A stretch of 64,000 bases of DNA. Origin: Manis javanica (lineage: Eukaryota; Chordata; Mammalia; Pholidota; Manidae). Shown piece by piece: positions 34,985-53,108 of this stretch. The notes below the pieces were generated by a model. It had not been told where the DNA came from. It did not search any database and worked only from the letters and a program-made list of their open reading frames with translations. The position numbers were made by a program, and so were the translations under genes. Position 1 is the first letter of the stretch; each line of letters begins with the position of its first letter. The stretch spans positions 99,937,160 to 100,001,159 of the forward strand of contig NC_133160.1 of assembly GCF_040802235.1 (NCBI RefSeq), read 5' to 3'.

Positions 34985-37245
34985 GACTATTTTTTAGAGG
35001 AGTTTTAGGTTCACAGCAAAATTGAGGGGAAGGTACAGAGATTTCCCATATACTTTCTCTCCCTACACATGCATAGACTCCCCCATTATCGATATCTCCC
35101 ACTAGAGTGCTACATTTGTTACAGTTGATGAACCTACCTTGACACATCAACATTGCCCCAAATCCATAGTTTATGTTAGGATTTACTCATAATGTTGTAC
35201 TTTGTAGGGGTTTAGATAAGTGTAAAATGACATGTCTTTATCATTATTCTATCATATAGAGTATTTTCAGTGTCCTAAAAATCATCTGTATGCTGCCTTT
35301 GTATTCCCCTCCCCAGTCCCCGGCAACCACAGATCTTTCTACTGTCTTCATACTTTTGCCTCCAGAATGACATGTAGTTGAAATCATAAGTATACAGCCT
35401 GTTCAGATTGACTTCTTTCACTTAGAAATATGCATTTAAGGTTATTCCATGTGTTTTCATGGCTTTTTGCACTAAATAATATTCCATTTTCTGGATGTTT
35501 ATCCATTCACCTATTGAAGGACATCTTGGTTTCTTCTAAAGCAATTATGAACACAGCTGCTATAAACATCCATGTGCAAGTTTTGTGTGGAAATGTTTTC
35601 AATTCCTTTGGATAAATACCAAGAGGCACAATTTCTGGATCATATGATAAGGATATGTTTAGTTTTGTAAGGACTTATGAAACTGTCTTCCAAAGTGGCT
35701 ATACCATTTTGCACTCCCACCAACAATGAATGGCATTTATTGGTGTTCTACACCTTTGTCAGATTTTGGTGTTGCCAGTGTTCTGGATTTGGGCCATTCT
35801 AATAGGTGTATAGTCATACTCATTGTTTTAATTTGCATTTCTCTGATTATATATGGTGCAGAGTATATTTTCGTATGCTTATTTGCCATCTGCACATCTT
35901 CTTTGGTGATGTGCCAAGATCTTTGCCCTATTTTTTAAATCAGGTTACTTTTTTATTGTTGAGTTTTAGTGCTTTGTATATTTTGGATAACATTTTCTTC
36001 TCAAATTTACATTTTGTAGATAGTTTCTCACAGTCTGTAGCTTGTTTCTCATTTTCTTGATATTGTCTTTACACAGAACAGAAAATTTTAGTTTTAATGA
36101 AGTCTGGCCTGTTGATTCATTCTTTCACAATCATGCCTTTGGTGGTGTATACAAAAGTCATTTGCTGTACCAAAGTCATTCAGGTTTTCTCCTATGTTAT
36201 CTTTTAGTAGTTTTATAATTTTACATTTTACATTTATGTCTATAATCTCTTTTGAATTAGCTTTTTATAAAGAGCGCAGTGTCCGTGTCTATATTCTTTA
36301 TATTTTTGCATGTAGAAAGCCACCTGTTCCAGCACCATTTGTTGAAAAGTCTTATCTTTGTTGAATTGTATTGCCTTTGCTCCTTTGTCAAAAACCAGTT
36401 GACTATGTTTATTTGTTTCTATTTCTAGGCTATTTGTTCCATTGATCTATTTGTCTTTCTTTTGCCAATACCCCACTGTCTTGAATACTGTAGCTTTATA
36501 TTAAGTCTTGAAGTCAAGTAGTGTCAGTTCTCTCATTTTGTTCTTTTCATTTTTTGGTGCTAATGTAAATAGTGGTGTGTTTTTAGTTTCAAATTCCACT
36601 TGTTTGTAAGTGGTTTATAGTGAAGTGATTGGCATTTGCTTATTCACCTTGTATCCTCCAATCTTGCTATAATCAGTTATTAGTTTCAGGAGTTTTTTTT
36701 TTCTTTTTTGGTAAATTCTTTTGGATTTTCTATATAGACAACCATGTCATCTGCAAACACAGACAGTTTTATCTCTTCTTTCCCAATATATATGCCTTTT
36801 ATTTCCTTTTCTTATTGTATTCCATTAGCTAGCACTTCCAGTATGATGCTGGGAAGGACTGGTAAGAGGGGGCATTCTTGCCTTGTTCCTGGTCATAGTA
36901 GGAAAGCTCTAGTTCCTTACGAAATATGTTAGCTGTGATTTTTTTTTAAATAGACATTCTTTATCAAATTCAGGAAGTTCCCTTACATTCTTAGTTTATT
37001 GGGAGTTTTTGTCACAAATAGATGCTGAATTTTGTTAAATGTTTTTAATGCATCTATTGATATGATCATGTAATTTTTCCTTTTCACCCTGTTGATGTGA
37101 GGGCTTACTTTAATTGATTTTCAAATGCTGAACCAGCCTTGCATACCTGGGATGAATCCCATTTCATCATGGTAATAAATCTTATATATTGTTGGATTTG
37201 ATTTGCTAATATTTTATTGATATTTGTAAAGCACGTTTTTATATC
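34985..37245 (-). mobile_element. L1MB-like LINE-1, antisense, with internal deletion
   Basis: + strand phrases in the order of an antisense L1: the 3'UTR (ggagttttaggttcacagca), then the ORF2 C-terminal region (aataatattccattttctgg, gctataaacatccatgtgca), then RT-region text (catgtcatctgcaaacacag, cttgcatacctgggatgaat). Between about 36,530 and 36,560 the text jumps over several hundred bases of ORF2. Many stops; non-functional. It lies antisense to SNCA. Confidence 0.85.
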
Positions 37246-38389
37246 CAAGATTCAAATAAGCTCTCCAACAGAATAATTATTTTGCCAATATATTTTCTTT
37301 TTATCTTCTAATTCTTCATTACAAAAACTACTATCAATAACTTGAGTGAAAAACTGGAAATGACTGAAGAACATTTTCTTATTTCACTATGACTGAAGTC
37401 TTGGCACACTGTTTTCATAAGCCTAATGAGGAAAGTAATCTCATTCCTTTATAATGTTGTACTTTTGGCAGCTATCTTCTAACTAATTTGAGAACCACTA
37501 TAAGAATCAATGTCTTTTTTGATTTTTTCTCCTTTTATTATATCTTTGTACAGAAATTTTCAATCTATACACTTCAATTTAATAGACAATGATTTTCTCA
37601 GTCAAATGGCTCAGAAATTATAAACTGAGAGTCAGATTGAAAGGGAGAAAACATTTAGTTTTCTTTTTATAATGCCAAGTATTTTAACAGTACAAGCAAG
37701 GAAGTGATTTTTAAAACTCTTCCAATGCCATCTTGCTGAATAAGCAGCAGTGGTCATGATGTGTTTGATATCAAACTCTCAAATCACAGTATGCTTCACT
37801 TGCACCACGTTAAGAAAGTCAATATGCACAACAACAGGATGGTTGAATTTTTGCAACTCCCAGGCATTACTTCTGACCTTCTCTACTCTGTAGCCTTATG
37901 CAGTCATGAGAGATAAGATGGGATAGTTGTGGGCCACCTCAGCTCAGGGAAACCATCGTCTATGGTGTTCCTTCAACTTTTATATCTTACCAGTCACATA
38001 GCTACTTTGCACCTATATATTTTCAATTACATATTATTCCTTAGCTAAATGTTAATCATTAATTACAGATACCAATAAACAGTTGACAGCAAGCAGTAAG
38101 TGATTGTGTCAATATGAAGCAACTTCATCAAGAGTCTCATTTATCTTTGATTCAGGATGTATTCTATGATCGAGTCAAATGCCAAATCCTTAGGTACTGC
38201 TGAGGCAGAAAGACCAGACATCTACAGTTAAACTTTCCTTTTTACTAGTTATTTTTTAAAATGAGATGCAAGCAGTGGCAGGTGGTTAGTGATAAGAAAT
38301 ACTCTCTTACATGTAGTCTGTTTTCCACTTGCCTACTTCCAGTATATAAGAATTTCAGTTGCTACAGTTATATATAACACCAGATCCTT

Positions 38390-39130
38390 AAAACACAGTT
38401 CAAATTTTTTTTACCACAGTACATAAACTGTGATTGTTTACATAAAGTGCAAACGTGCCTCCTTGCTCTTAAATCACTACGTAATAACCGAAACCCATTA
38501 TAATCCGTGATCAGATCACAGCAGTTCTTTCGGTTTGTCAGCGATTGACTGATGCCCATCTGCTGTTCAGTTCAGACAGACAGCTAAGCTGGCACTCGTG
38601 TTGCTTCCTTGTCTCCCAGTGATAAACACATGTGGTATTTTGCAAAAATGCATAATTAAAAGAAGAAATTGGTCAAAATAGGTGAAAGTGCAGCAAAGAA
38701 ATTAAGTGAAAAATGCTGGAAATAAAATTTGAATCAAATATACATTTATTTAACAGATAGCTATGGGAATGTTGACACCGCTACCATTCAGAAGACTCTA
38801 GAAATGTAGCCAGAGGAGCTTACTGAAGGTGATGTAAATACCTGGAAAAAGCAGTTCTGATAAATCAGGTGAAAATGTCCCAGAGGAAATACTGCTGCAA
38901 AAATACCTCACATTAAGGGAGTTATCAGAGATACAGCCTGACATTAAAAGTGTAAAAGGTAACATTATGTAAACATACAAACTTAAAAGGAGTATGACAA
39001 TTCTCTAAGACTTAGAAAAGGTGCCTGCTCCATACAGGAAATTATACAATGAGAAGAAACAATCATTGTTTAGACTACTCTTGAAAACTTCTTTTACAAA
39101 GAAATGAAACACTTCAGTTCTCAGTGTCTT
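38390..39130 (+). mobile_element. Tigger/pogo-like DNA transposon or related gene remnant
   Basis: The interval includes decayed coding-like text such as cattaagggagttatcagag, aaaggagtatgacaattctc and tgcctgctccatacaggaaa. This resembles the C-terminal end of Tigger/TIGD-type (DDE superfamily, CENP-B related) proteins. Stops and frameshifts interrupt it. It could instead be a retrocopy of a TIGD/JRK-like gene. Confidence 0.45.
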
Positions 39131-39398
39131 AAGTTACAATATATTAAGTATTAATTTTGCTAGTTTTCATTTCCTTATACATTTATAAACGTCTAAGAGA
39201 ATTTTTAATGTTTCAACAAATTTTAAAGGTCATGAAAAAATCGTAAGTTTTACCACTGATGAATTATAATTTTCCTTATTGATTATCAAGATCAATTTCC
39301 ACATCTTCAGCTCAGCTTGTGTGTATTGATTTTTTGATCCCACAGTACTACTCAAAATGAGCATTGACAGCAAAATATACACATATGCTTGCATTCAT

Positions 39399-39418
39399 AC
39401 ACACACACACACACACAC
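39399..39418. repeat. Short (AC)n run
   Basis: About ten AC units. Confidence 0.85.
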
Positions 39419-39604
39419 TCACACGACATCACATATACATGAAACGCTATCCTGTATCCTTTAACATATTTAACAACTACATGATTTAATTTATATGAAT
39501 TTATGATTCAGTGATTTGTCCTGTATTTTAAACTGCAGACTCCTTTATATATATTATGTGTGAAGAATAACATATAATATACTGAGTTAAAATAACACTA
39601 TTTT

Positions 39605-39735
39605 AACACCTTTACATGTGTTTTTCCTTTGATCTTCATGTTGACCAAATGATGTATATTCGCTTATTATGTAGTGAAATAAGGATTTAAATACAGAAAA
39701 TCTAATCCAGAGCCCACATTCTTAACCAAAAAGCT
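39605..39735 (-). repeat. MIR SINE, antisense
   Basis: tttacatgtgtttttccttt, gatcttcatgttgac and ccagagcccacattcttaac follow the antisense MIR order. Confidence 0.5.
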
Positions 39736-40046
39736 ATAGTTTATTTTGTTTTGTTTTCATTGGCTGTCCTTAAATATATTCAAATTCAAACTTCTAAAAT
39801 ATATTTAAATTGTTTCATTAAATGTAGAAAGTTTTCTTAACTCTTTTATAAAACATAAGTTAAATATGATACATGCAAATTTGGCTTAATGCCATATTTA
39901 TATATCTTCATAAGAATATTAAATGAACATTTTCAAATACATGATCCTGTATATTTACTTAGATCATCTTATTGATCATAGTATTAAAATCATAGATATG
40001 TACTTATAAGTTTTAAATAAGTTTGAAACTAGAAACTGTTACAGAC

Positions 40047-40215
40047 TAGTGTTTCTCAAATTTGATCCATGAATTACCAGAATTAGATCATGAAGATTAT
40101 TAAAAATGCAATATTTGTATCTGATATTTGCTGAATATTTGAGGCTCTGACTCTATAGTCAACATTTTTAACCAGTGCTCCCATCCAACTAATTCTGCTT
40201 CATGAACTATCTAAG
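40047..40215 (+). mobile_element. MER5-like hAT-Charlie element, diverged
   Basis: Starts gtgtttctcaaatttgatcc and has gattattaaaaatgc and gaggctctgactctatagtc, the element's interior. No clear far terminal repeat. Confidence 0.5.
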
Positions 40216-40744
40216 GACTAGTTCTTAGAGATTATTCAATTAATCATATGTATTAATTTGACTGATAAGGAAAAATTGGAGCTCCCTTGTACTATTTTCA
40301 TTTGTTTTAAAAAGTGTTTACTGTTATTCCAAACATACTCAGTAAGGGTTTTTAAAGCTTAGAGTATTTTTAAACTGAAGATTGCTATCTTAATATCCAA
40401 ATATATATTTAAATAATTTCCCAGTTATTATGTCCTCATTTTCTTATGTTCTATGTTGAAAGAACTACATTATTTGATTTATAGGGTAGTTTTCAAATGA
40501 TTTGCAAGTCCATTTTTATTTTCTCTGAAAACATACTTATTAAAAAACCGGTGTGAATTACACTGAAAAAATCAATATTAGAAAGCTTATGAATAAAATT
40601 GGTAAGCTTAGTTTTAATAATATATATTAATTATTTATATAAGAGTTATTAATGGTCAAGATTTGGAGTAAATTCCTATCTTTCCTCTTCTTGAAGTCAG
40701 CATTAGTAACAGTTGAATGTTAAAGTACTTTATTCCTTTCAAAG

Positions 40745-40985
40745 GTTTGCCTGGCTTAGTGGAAGGAATGTGGGTTTAGGATCATAGAGAACTTAATATG
40801 AATGTGCTTGTAAGATAGTTATTACCTATGTGACTTTAGATGCGGCATTTAACTTTGATTTGCAATTTCTTCATGTATAAAATGGACATAATACACTTTG
40901 TTAAATGGATGTTACAAAGATTAAAATGAGATAAGGTGTAAAATGTCTTTTTCATAATAGGTGTTCAACAAATGTTAATTCCTTC
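40745..40985 (+). repeat. MIR SINE
   Basis: Contains gtgactttagatgcggcatt, tgcaatttcttcatgtataa, aatggacataatacac and gtgttcaacaaatgttaatt in MIR order. Confidence 0.75.
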
Positions 40986-41398
40986 TTTCCCCCTTCTATT
41001 TGTGTTTCATGGGTTACCTAATCTCTCTGTCGTACTGTACTTCTGCAAAGTTTCCACAGTTCTGAATCCAAAATCATCTTCCCACCCAGCACCAGTGTTA
41101 TCTCACCTCTTTTTTTCCTCTGTAAGTTGATATGTGAAGTGGGACACAAGGGGATAAAAAGCCATTGCTCTGTGCTAAAATATTAATTAGAAAGAACCTC
41201 CTGTTAGCTGTGCTTTCTTCTATTTGTTGTACTGATAACTGGATTTCCTTGTTTAGGTTTTTTGTCCCTGGATGGTATCTTCACATATGGGCTTCTGAAG
41301 ATTGAGATATATTTTTGGATTAGTTGTATTTAGAACTAGCTAACCAGCAATATAAGGCTAGTTTGAGATTTATGTTTTGAATTTGTTTGTTTTCATAG

Positions 41399-41440
41399 GC
41401 TCCAAAACCAAGGAAGGAGTGGTTCATGGTGTGACAACAG
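41399..41440 (+). CDS. SNCA: Alpha-synuclein exon 3 (residues 41-54)
   Basis: A 42-nt exon between acceptor tcatag and donor gtaagc. It completes Gly41 and encodes SKTKEGVVHGVTT plus the first base of Val55. It contains the KTKEGV repeat at 43-48. His50 and Glu46 are present. Codon 53 is ACA (Thr); human has Ala here, and A53T is a familial Parkinson disease allele in people, while Thr is the usual residue in most other mammals. Because the exon is 42 nt and phase-neutral, skipping it would keep the reading frame and remove 14 residues. Confidence 0.98.
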
Positions 41441-47184
<5,744 letters not shown>

Positions 47185-47859
47185 TAATTTGTATGCTTTT
47201 GAGATCATGGTGTATTTGCTTATTTGGGGGAAGGGCTGACTGACCCTCCCTTCGTGAAAAGTACTACGTTTATATGTGTATTCCTTTGGAGGTATTAACC
47301 CAGATACATGCCTTGAATATTGTATAGTAATCATGGTGGTTTCCTTTTCTGGAAGAAAGTTAGTGAAATGAACAATACATTAAATGCCAAAAAGAACTGT
47401 GACATTTCAGGAAGAATGGGTGCTTTCATATTAGCTATGAATCTTGGAATTCAATAAAGAGTGGCGCAGTTCTTCCTTGGGATATAACACATGCTTTGTG
47501 CCCAATCTCTAAATTTTCAAAAGGAAGATCTTATACTTGATTTCTTTGTAATGACATCATCTCTTACTAAGTGGCATAACTCCTGTCACATAGCACTTCA
47601 TTGCCAAATATGTGTGTGTGGCAGGGGGTGGAGCTGAGAGAATTAAACTGCATACCAACCAGAGATCATGAATTTGGGATGATTTTAAAATTCTCAGAAG
47701 AATTTTAACTTTGGATTTCTTAATAAATATGGTACTCTAGTAAGATTGTGCAAGAGATATTATGACTTCCACTTTACACAGATAAGTAATAGTACATAGG
47801 TGTCAAATGGATGAAATTTTACAAATTCTATGACCTCAGCAGCAGAATGCTTTTACTTA

Positions 47860-48290
47860 TTCCCTATCACAATGGCCCCCTTGCTAGTTCTTGAACAAAT
47901 CCCTTGTTGAAGCATACCCTTGCCCTGGCTTCTCCCTCTGTCTGGAAAGCTCTTTTCCAAGATTGTATATTTACTTCCTCATCTCCTCGGGTCTTGAGTT
48001 AAATGACACCTTCTCAGGCCTATCCTGATCTATATGAAACTGGAACCATTTTCAGCTCGGGTATTCTCAGTCTCCCTAGTCTTTTTTTCCCCCTTTTTTT
48101 GCCAAAACACTTATCACCTTTAAAATAATAAGTAACTTACTTATTTTTTATGTATATTTATTTTATTTTTCCCTCCTAAAATATAAACCCCATGAGGGTG
48201 GAATATGCTTATTTTGTTCACTAGTATTTCACAAGCATCTAGAAAAGTGCCTAACCCATATAGGCAATTAAGGAACGTGTATTCAGGAGG
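47860..48290 (+). mobile_element. L2 LINE 3' end
   Basis: Contains cttctccctctgtctggaaa, aatgacaccttctcaggcct, acacttatcacctt, ataaaccccatgagggtgga and agaaaagtgcctaacccata, the classic L2 3' order. About 430 bp. Confidence 0.8.
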
Positions 48291-49879
48291 AAAGGAAGGA
48301 AGTAAGTGAGTAAGTAGAGTGATTTTGATTTCTGTGTCTTTAACAATTACACATGTAGTATAGCAACCATAAGAGCTATATATATTCAGCCATCCAACAG
48401 TTACAATGAACGTAGTTGTAGAATAGATGTCCTGAAAACTGTAAGAATGTGGCTTTATTTGCTGGCAAACTGCTCTGTATTGTTTCCATGCATATAATCT
48501 TAGGTAGCAGGCCTACCTACGTAGATCATTAGGACATTAGTACTAAAAAAGCAGGACTTCAAACCTATGACATATTGAAACTGATTATATGTAGTTGTGT
48601 TGTTTGGGACAACTGATTCTCATTATGGAAAATCTGGACTGGACTTCTGGTGTTCTTCAGCTAACACTTGAATTTATGGTTGATGATAGTAGTATGCCTT
48701 TGTGGAGAATATATTTTTCAAATAATCTTACTAGTTCTACTAATCATTATACTAATTCCTGTTTTCCATCTGAAATTATAATTGCATTCATAGCTTTATT
48801 ACATTTCAAAAGTGTGGAGGGACCTTAAATATTTGTACAAAGGCAAAAACCTGTTTTGTCTCCCAGACATTTTTGCCAATATTATAGAAGCTATGCTCCC
48901 TTTTCCCAGAAAAACACGCATTCACATACACACACCAAGGGCATTAGTGGCAACCTGGCAGCCCATCAACAGACAGAGCCCATGATTGAGACCAAATCCC
49001 TGATTGTACAGATGAAGAAAGTGAAATGTACAGAGGGGAAGTAGGAGGGTCAAAAGGCCGATTGTAATAGACTGAATACTAGTAGGGCTTTCTCACTACT
49101 GTTACTTCCCCAACTACTTCCTCAAAACCTACCTTCCTTTTGCATTTATGTGAACTGAACTGTGGACAAACAGATTTAACTGGAAAAATTCTTTGCTTCA
49201 GAATACAAAGAAACCAGACAAACACTTGCCATCCCCTTCTTGCCCCCATTTAAGATGTATAATACAAATTGTAAATAAGGTAGGAGAGTGCTGCATTACT
49301 TAGAAAATTGGGCTTATTTTTTGCCCTTCTAAAAATATTGCTTTTTTAAAAAGTGTTTTAAAGCAGAAATCTAAATTTTGTGATAAAATTAACCGTATGG
49401 AGCTATTTCTCTTATGGGTACTTATAGGTTCTTCTAACTTTCTAATAGGAAAATGAAGCTGTAAAACTGAGAAACTGAAACATAGTTATAGGAAAAAAAT
49501 TGAACTGGGAGTTTAAATGGTTGGTTTTCATCCCTTCTCTGTCACCAATAGGCTGAATGACCTTTCAAAGATCTCCTAAAACTCTTTCTCACACAATGAG
49601 GGAACTATGCTAGAAAATCATTAAAACACAGGTTAGCAATAAGGTTCAGAGTTTCTATAATATCTCAAGGAAGACACTAATAAACTTTCATTGTAACCAC
49701 ATCTATGGGATGCAGAACTTCTAGATAATTTAAATAAAGTCATTGAATCTGTTCTTTATGAAATTTTAAGTAATTTGATTTCATCATGCAAACCGATCAA
49801 AGTGAGTCTGGTGAGTGGAACTAAACAATGTATTGCTGCTTAACCAATTGTTAATGACCCCATCAAGACATTCACTCTT

Positions 49880-50530
49880 TATTCAAGAAATAATACTTGC
49901 TCATTATGTGCCGGAAACTTTGCTAGATATTGAGGTTAAAATGATGAGAGAACTGTACACTGTTTTCCTCTTCATTGAGCATATTTATAGTCTAGTGACA
50001 AAGATCAGTAATAATCACCACACAGTAAGTGTGTAACTATAAACTGTGCTAAATGCTTTTGGGTGCATAATGCTGAGAATAGCTAAGAGCTGGCTGACCT
50101 AGCTAATGTGGGGTAGGGGTAATGGAGGGCTATCACAAAGGCTTTCTGGAGGAGGTGATGTTTGAGCTGAAAACTTAAAAATGACTGGCAGTTAATAAAC
50201 ATTAAGTAGGAGTTAGTGGAAAAGCACCCCAAGCAAAAGCAACAACATGAGGAAATCTCATGTGGTAGGAGGGGACCCTGGCAAGACAAAGAGGGCTGCA
50301 GCTGGAGCCCGAGAAAATAAGGAGCACGAGGCTGCCAAGGTGTGCAGGGCCACACTGTGGTCAGTCATGTTGAGAATGTTCGTCTTTGTTCTAAGAATAA
50401 AGGAACTGTTAAAGCATTTGAAGCAAGAATGTCAGGTTATAAGTTTGCATGTTGAAAAGATATCTCTGAATACAGGGCAGGAAACAGATTAAAGGGAGGA
50501 AAAGTGGAAACCAGGGACCAGTTTGCTGGG
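49880..50530 (+). repeat. Ancient interspersed repeat (L2/CR1/MIR class)
   Basis: Begins ttattcaagaaataatact, gccggaaactttgctagata, then ggctttctggaggaggtgat, gtttgagctgaaaacttaaa and gtgcagggccacactgtgg. The motif series is widely dispersed in mammals. The exact family name is uncertain. Confidence 0.45.
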
Positions 50531-50857
50531 CTGTGATGGGACGAAGACATTGCATAAACTAATGTGGGGGAATAAGAAAGAAACGGATCCATTCAAAGAC
50601 TATGTAGGAAGTATATCAACAAGATTTGCTGATGCATTTCATGAGTCTTGCAGGAAGAGGAATGTGATTATCAGGGCTATTGGATGTTAGCTTGTTGAAG
50701 TGGATTAATGGATTAATGGCTGTGCCATTCTCTTGGTGGCTGGTGCCTCTCTTGAATATCAGGAATGCTGCAACAGGAGAGGCAGCATTGGTGTTCAGGC
50801 TCATGCCCTTTGAGGGCATTTGGCCCATCTACCCTTGACGGATGAGGGGACAAATAT

Positions 50858-50943
50858 CCCCTCCCTCCCTCCCTCCTTCCCTCCTTCCTTCCTTCCTTCC
50901 TTCCTTCCTTCCTTCCTTCCTTCCTTCCTTCCTTCCTCCCACC
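50858..50943. repeat. (TTCC)n / (CTCC)n microsatellite
   Basis: Nine or more CTCC-like units leading into about fourteen uninterrupted TTCC units. Polypyrimidine on the + strand, so it can form triplex DNA. It lies in SNCA intron 4. Confidence 0.95.
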
Positions 50944-52999
50944 CTTTTGTGTTTTCTTGGTTTGCTTTTTTTAAAACAAAAAATTCTAGTAGCTCATTTC
51001 TGTTTTTCTCTTTTTTTATTTGCTAAACGTATCTCTGGGAATGCTTTTTTGGTGTACTCTACCCTCTTTCGATGTTAGCAGAGAGGATATGACCATAGAT
51101 ACCTGAGTGTTTTGTGAGTTTGAGCATATGAGTGAAGCCACCCTTAGTGAGAATATCTAATTATAAGACATTAAAGGGCACTAGGATGTCCTGAATTTAA
51201 GAATTTGTTTCATCAAATATTATTAGCTTCTTTATTTAATACATCAGAAGAATACATCTACTGATCTGTATGTTTGCCTGTGTGTACATAAGAGGTTATC
51301 AGCCATGCAGTGACACAGTGTTCCTGTGTTTGATTGGAACAGCAGAAACAGGCTGCAGATGCATTGGCAGAGGCATTCAAGTTTTAGTTTAAATAAACAG
51401 TGATGTTACATAGATAAATTTATGTTTCGTACTTATGTTGAGAACAAACTGTTTGTACCAAGAATATTATAAAAGAAAGAACTTAAGATAGTGCATCTAT
51501 GTTTACATATATAGCTAGTCACTAGAACATGTGTTCCATTCTAACTCCTCAACAGTACTTTGCCTGTGGTTACTGCTTAGGGAAACCCTGTGAACAAATG
51601 CACGTTTCTTTAATTTTATCTGGAATGCCCTAGAAGGGCTGGATCCTCAGTGTTCCTGATGTCCATGTTTTTGTAATTTTCAGGATTTATAGAGTGAAAG
51701 TTTTGAATGAACTATAAAGCTACTGGCTGACAGATAGTATATCAGTCAGCTTCATTATCACATCCCATGTAGGCACTGACCTATCTACATGCAGATTAAT
51801 AGATTTGGTGCAAGAAATAAACTGGAAATTTTTATAAGCTCAGATACTTGATATACTTAGTTCATATGTAAATTTTTTCTTCAGAATCAGAATGAATTTC
51901 TGATGGAGAAACTAGATAGGATTATAAGCAATTTGGAAAAATTAGATCAGATTATAAACAATTTTTGCTGTTTCCATCAGTTACCCAGAAAATGTTGATT
52001 TCAAATGGATAAAAGCATTTATACTCTGTAATCTTGCCTTAATTAATAGGAAGATAGCTAACCAAGTTTGTGCTAGATGAATAAAAGCCGGAATGAAAAA
52101 TGTCAGGTTTTAAATTATGGTCTACAACATTTAAACGTACTTCTGTTTATTTCATTTGATTTACCAGAGCCCTCATAGTTAGCTTCATGAAAATTTATTT
52201 TAAAAATATTTGAGTGTTACAGAACTTCTAGTTAAATGATTAATCAGATGATGGATGTCGCCATCAACTAACTCACTTAGTGCTGATTTCACCAATAAGC
52301 CAAAGTTGACAGGCAATTTTCAGATTTCTTTGAGGCAGCATACACCTATTATAGGCATAATCTTAATATTGTTTACAAAAGGTTGTTATAAAAGCTGTCA
52401 AGGTTAGTGAAATATTTTAATTGACAATAAACTTTCTCTCTAAATGTTTAATAATGATTGATATATTATCTCAAATAATCAGAAATTTGAATCTTGCCTT
52501 TGTGCTTACCCTCAGAAGATACCAACATGACTTAGTTACAGTTAAATCTAAACTAAAAGCTTTGTGGTACAATGAACTGACTGATTTGTATTCGTGGTGG
52601 GAGCAGGGGATATTATTAGTAGCATTGTAATCTTAGATTAAAGCACAATGTGTTAATTCAAGAAAAAACCTAAATGATCAGTTGATTTGTTTCAAAATAT
52701 AATAATCAGGAACATTTTGCAAGGTGGTATGTAAAAATAATTATTTTATACTCAGATGAAAGTCTGCTGATGTTATGTCAAGTGTCTCCACTTAGAAATG
52801 CATCCATTATGATAGACTTTCTTTGTACCTAATAATATTTCACTTGGCTTGTGATGATTGAATCGTGATTCCTAATGATCCTTAGTCTTGTAAAGTTGTA
52901 ATGGGAAAGTACACTGTAATTATATATAAAGTAGTAGTGAGCATAGGCTTACATTTACATTTTCATTGAAATTCAATAGCATTCAACCATTGAATGGGT

Positions 53000-53108
53000 A
53001 CTTTGAATGTGCTAGGTACTCAGCTGGTTGCTATGGGAATACAAAGGTGAATAACACATGGATGGCTCCTGCCTTCAAGAAAGGTGCCATCCAGGCAGGG
53101 TGACTGAC
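53000..53108 (+). repeat. Ancient repeat fragment (same class as 49,880)
   Basis: gtgctaggtactcagctggt, gggaatacaaaggtgaataa and cctgccttcaagaaaggtgc match the same dispersed motif series. Confidence 0.45.

Noticed and set aside
36629..36932. Open frames in SNCA intron 2.
   Set aside because: They lie in the antisense L1 and are reverse-strand shadows of old ORF2.
50820..51078. Two overlapping frames rich in Pro-Ser-Leu-Phe repeats.
   Set aside because: They are translations of the TTCC microsatellite.
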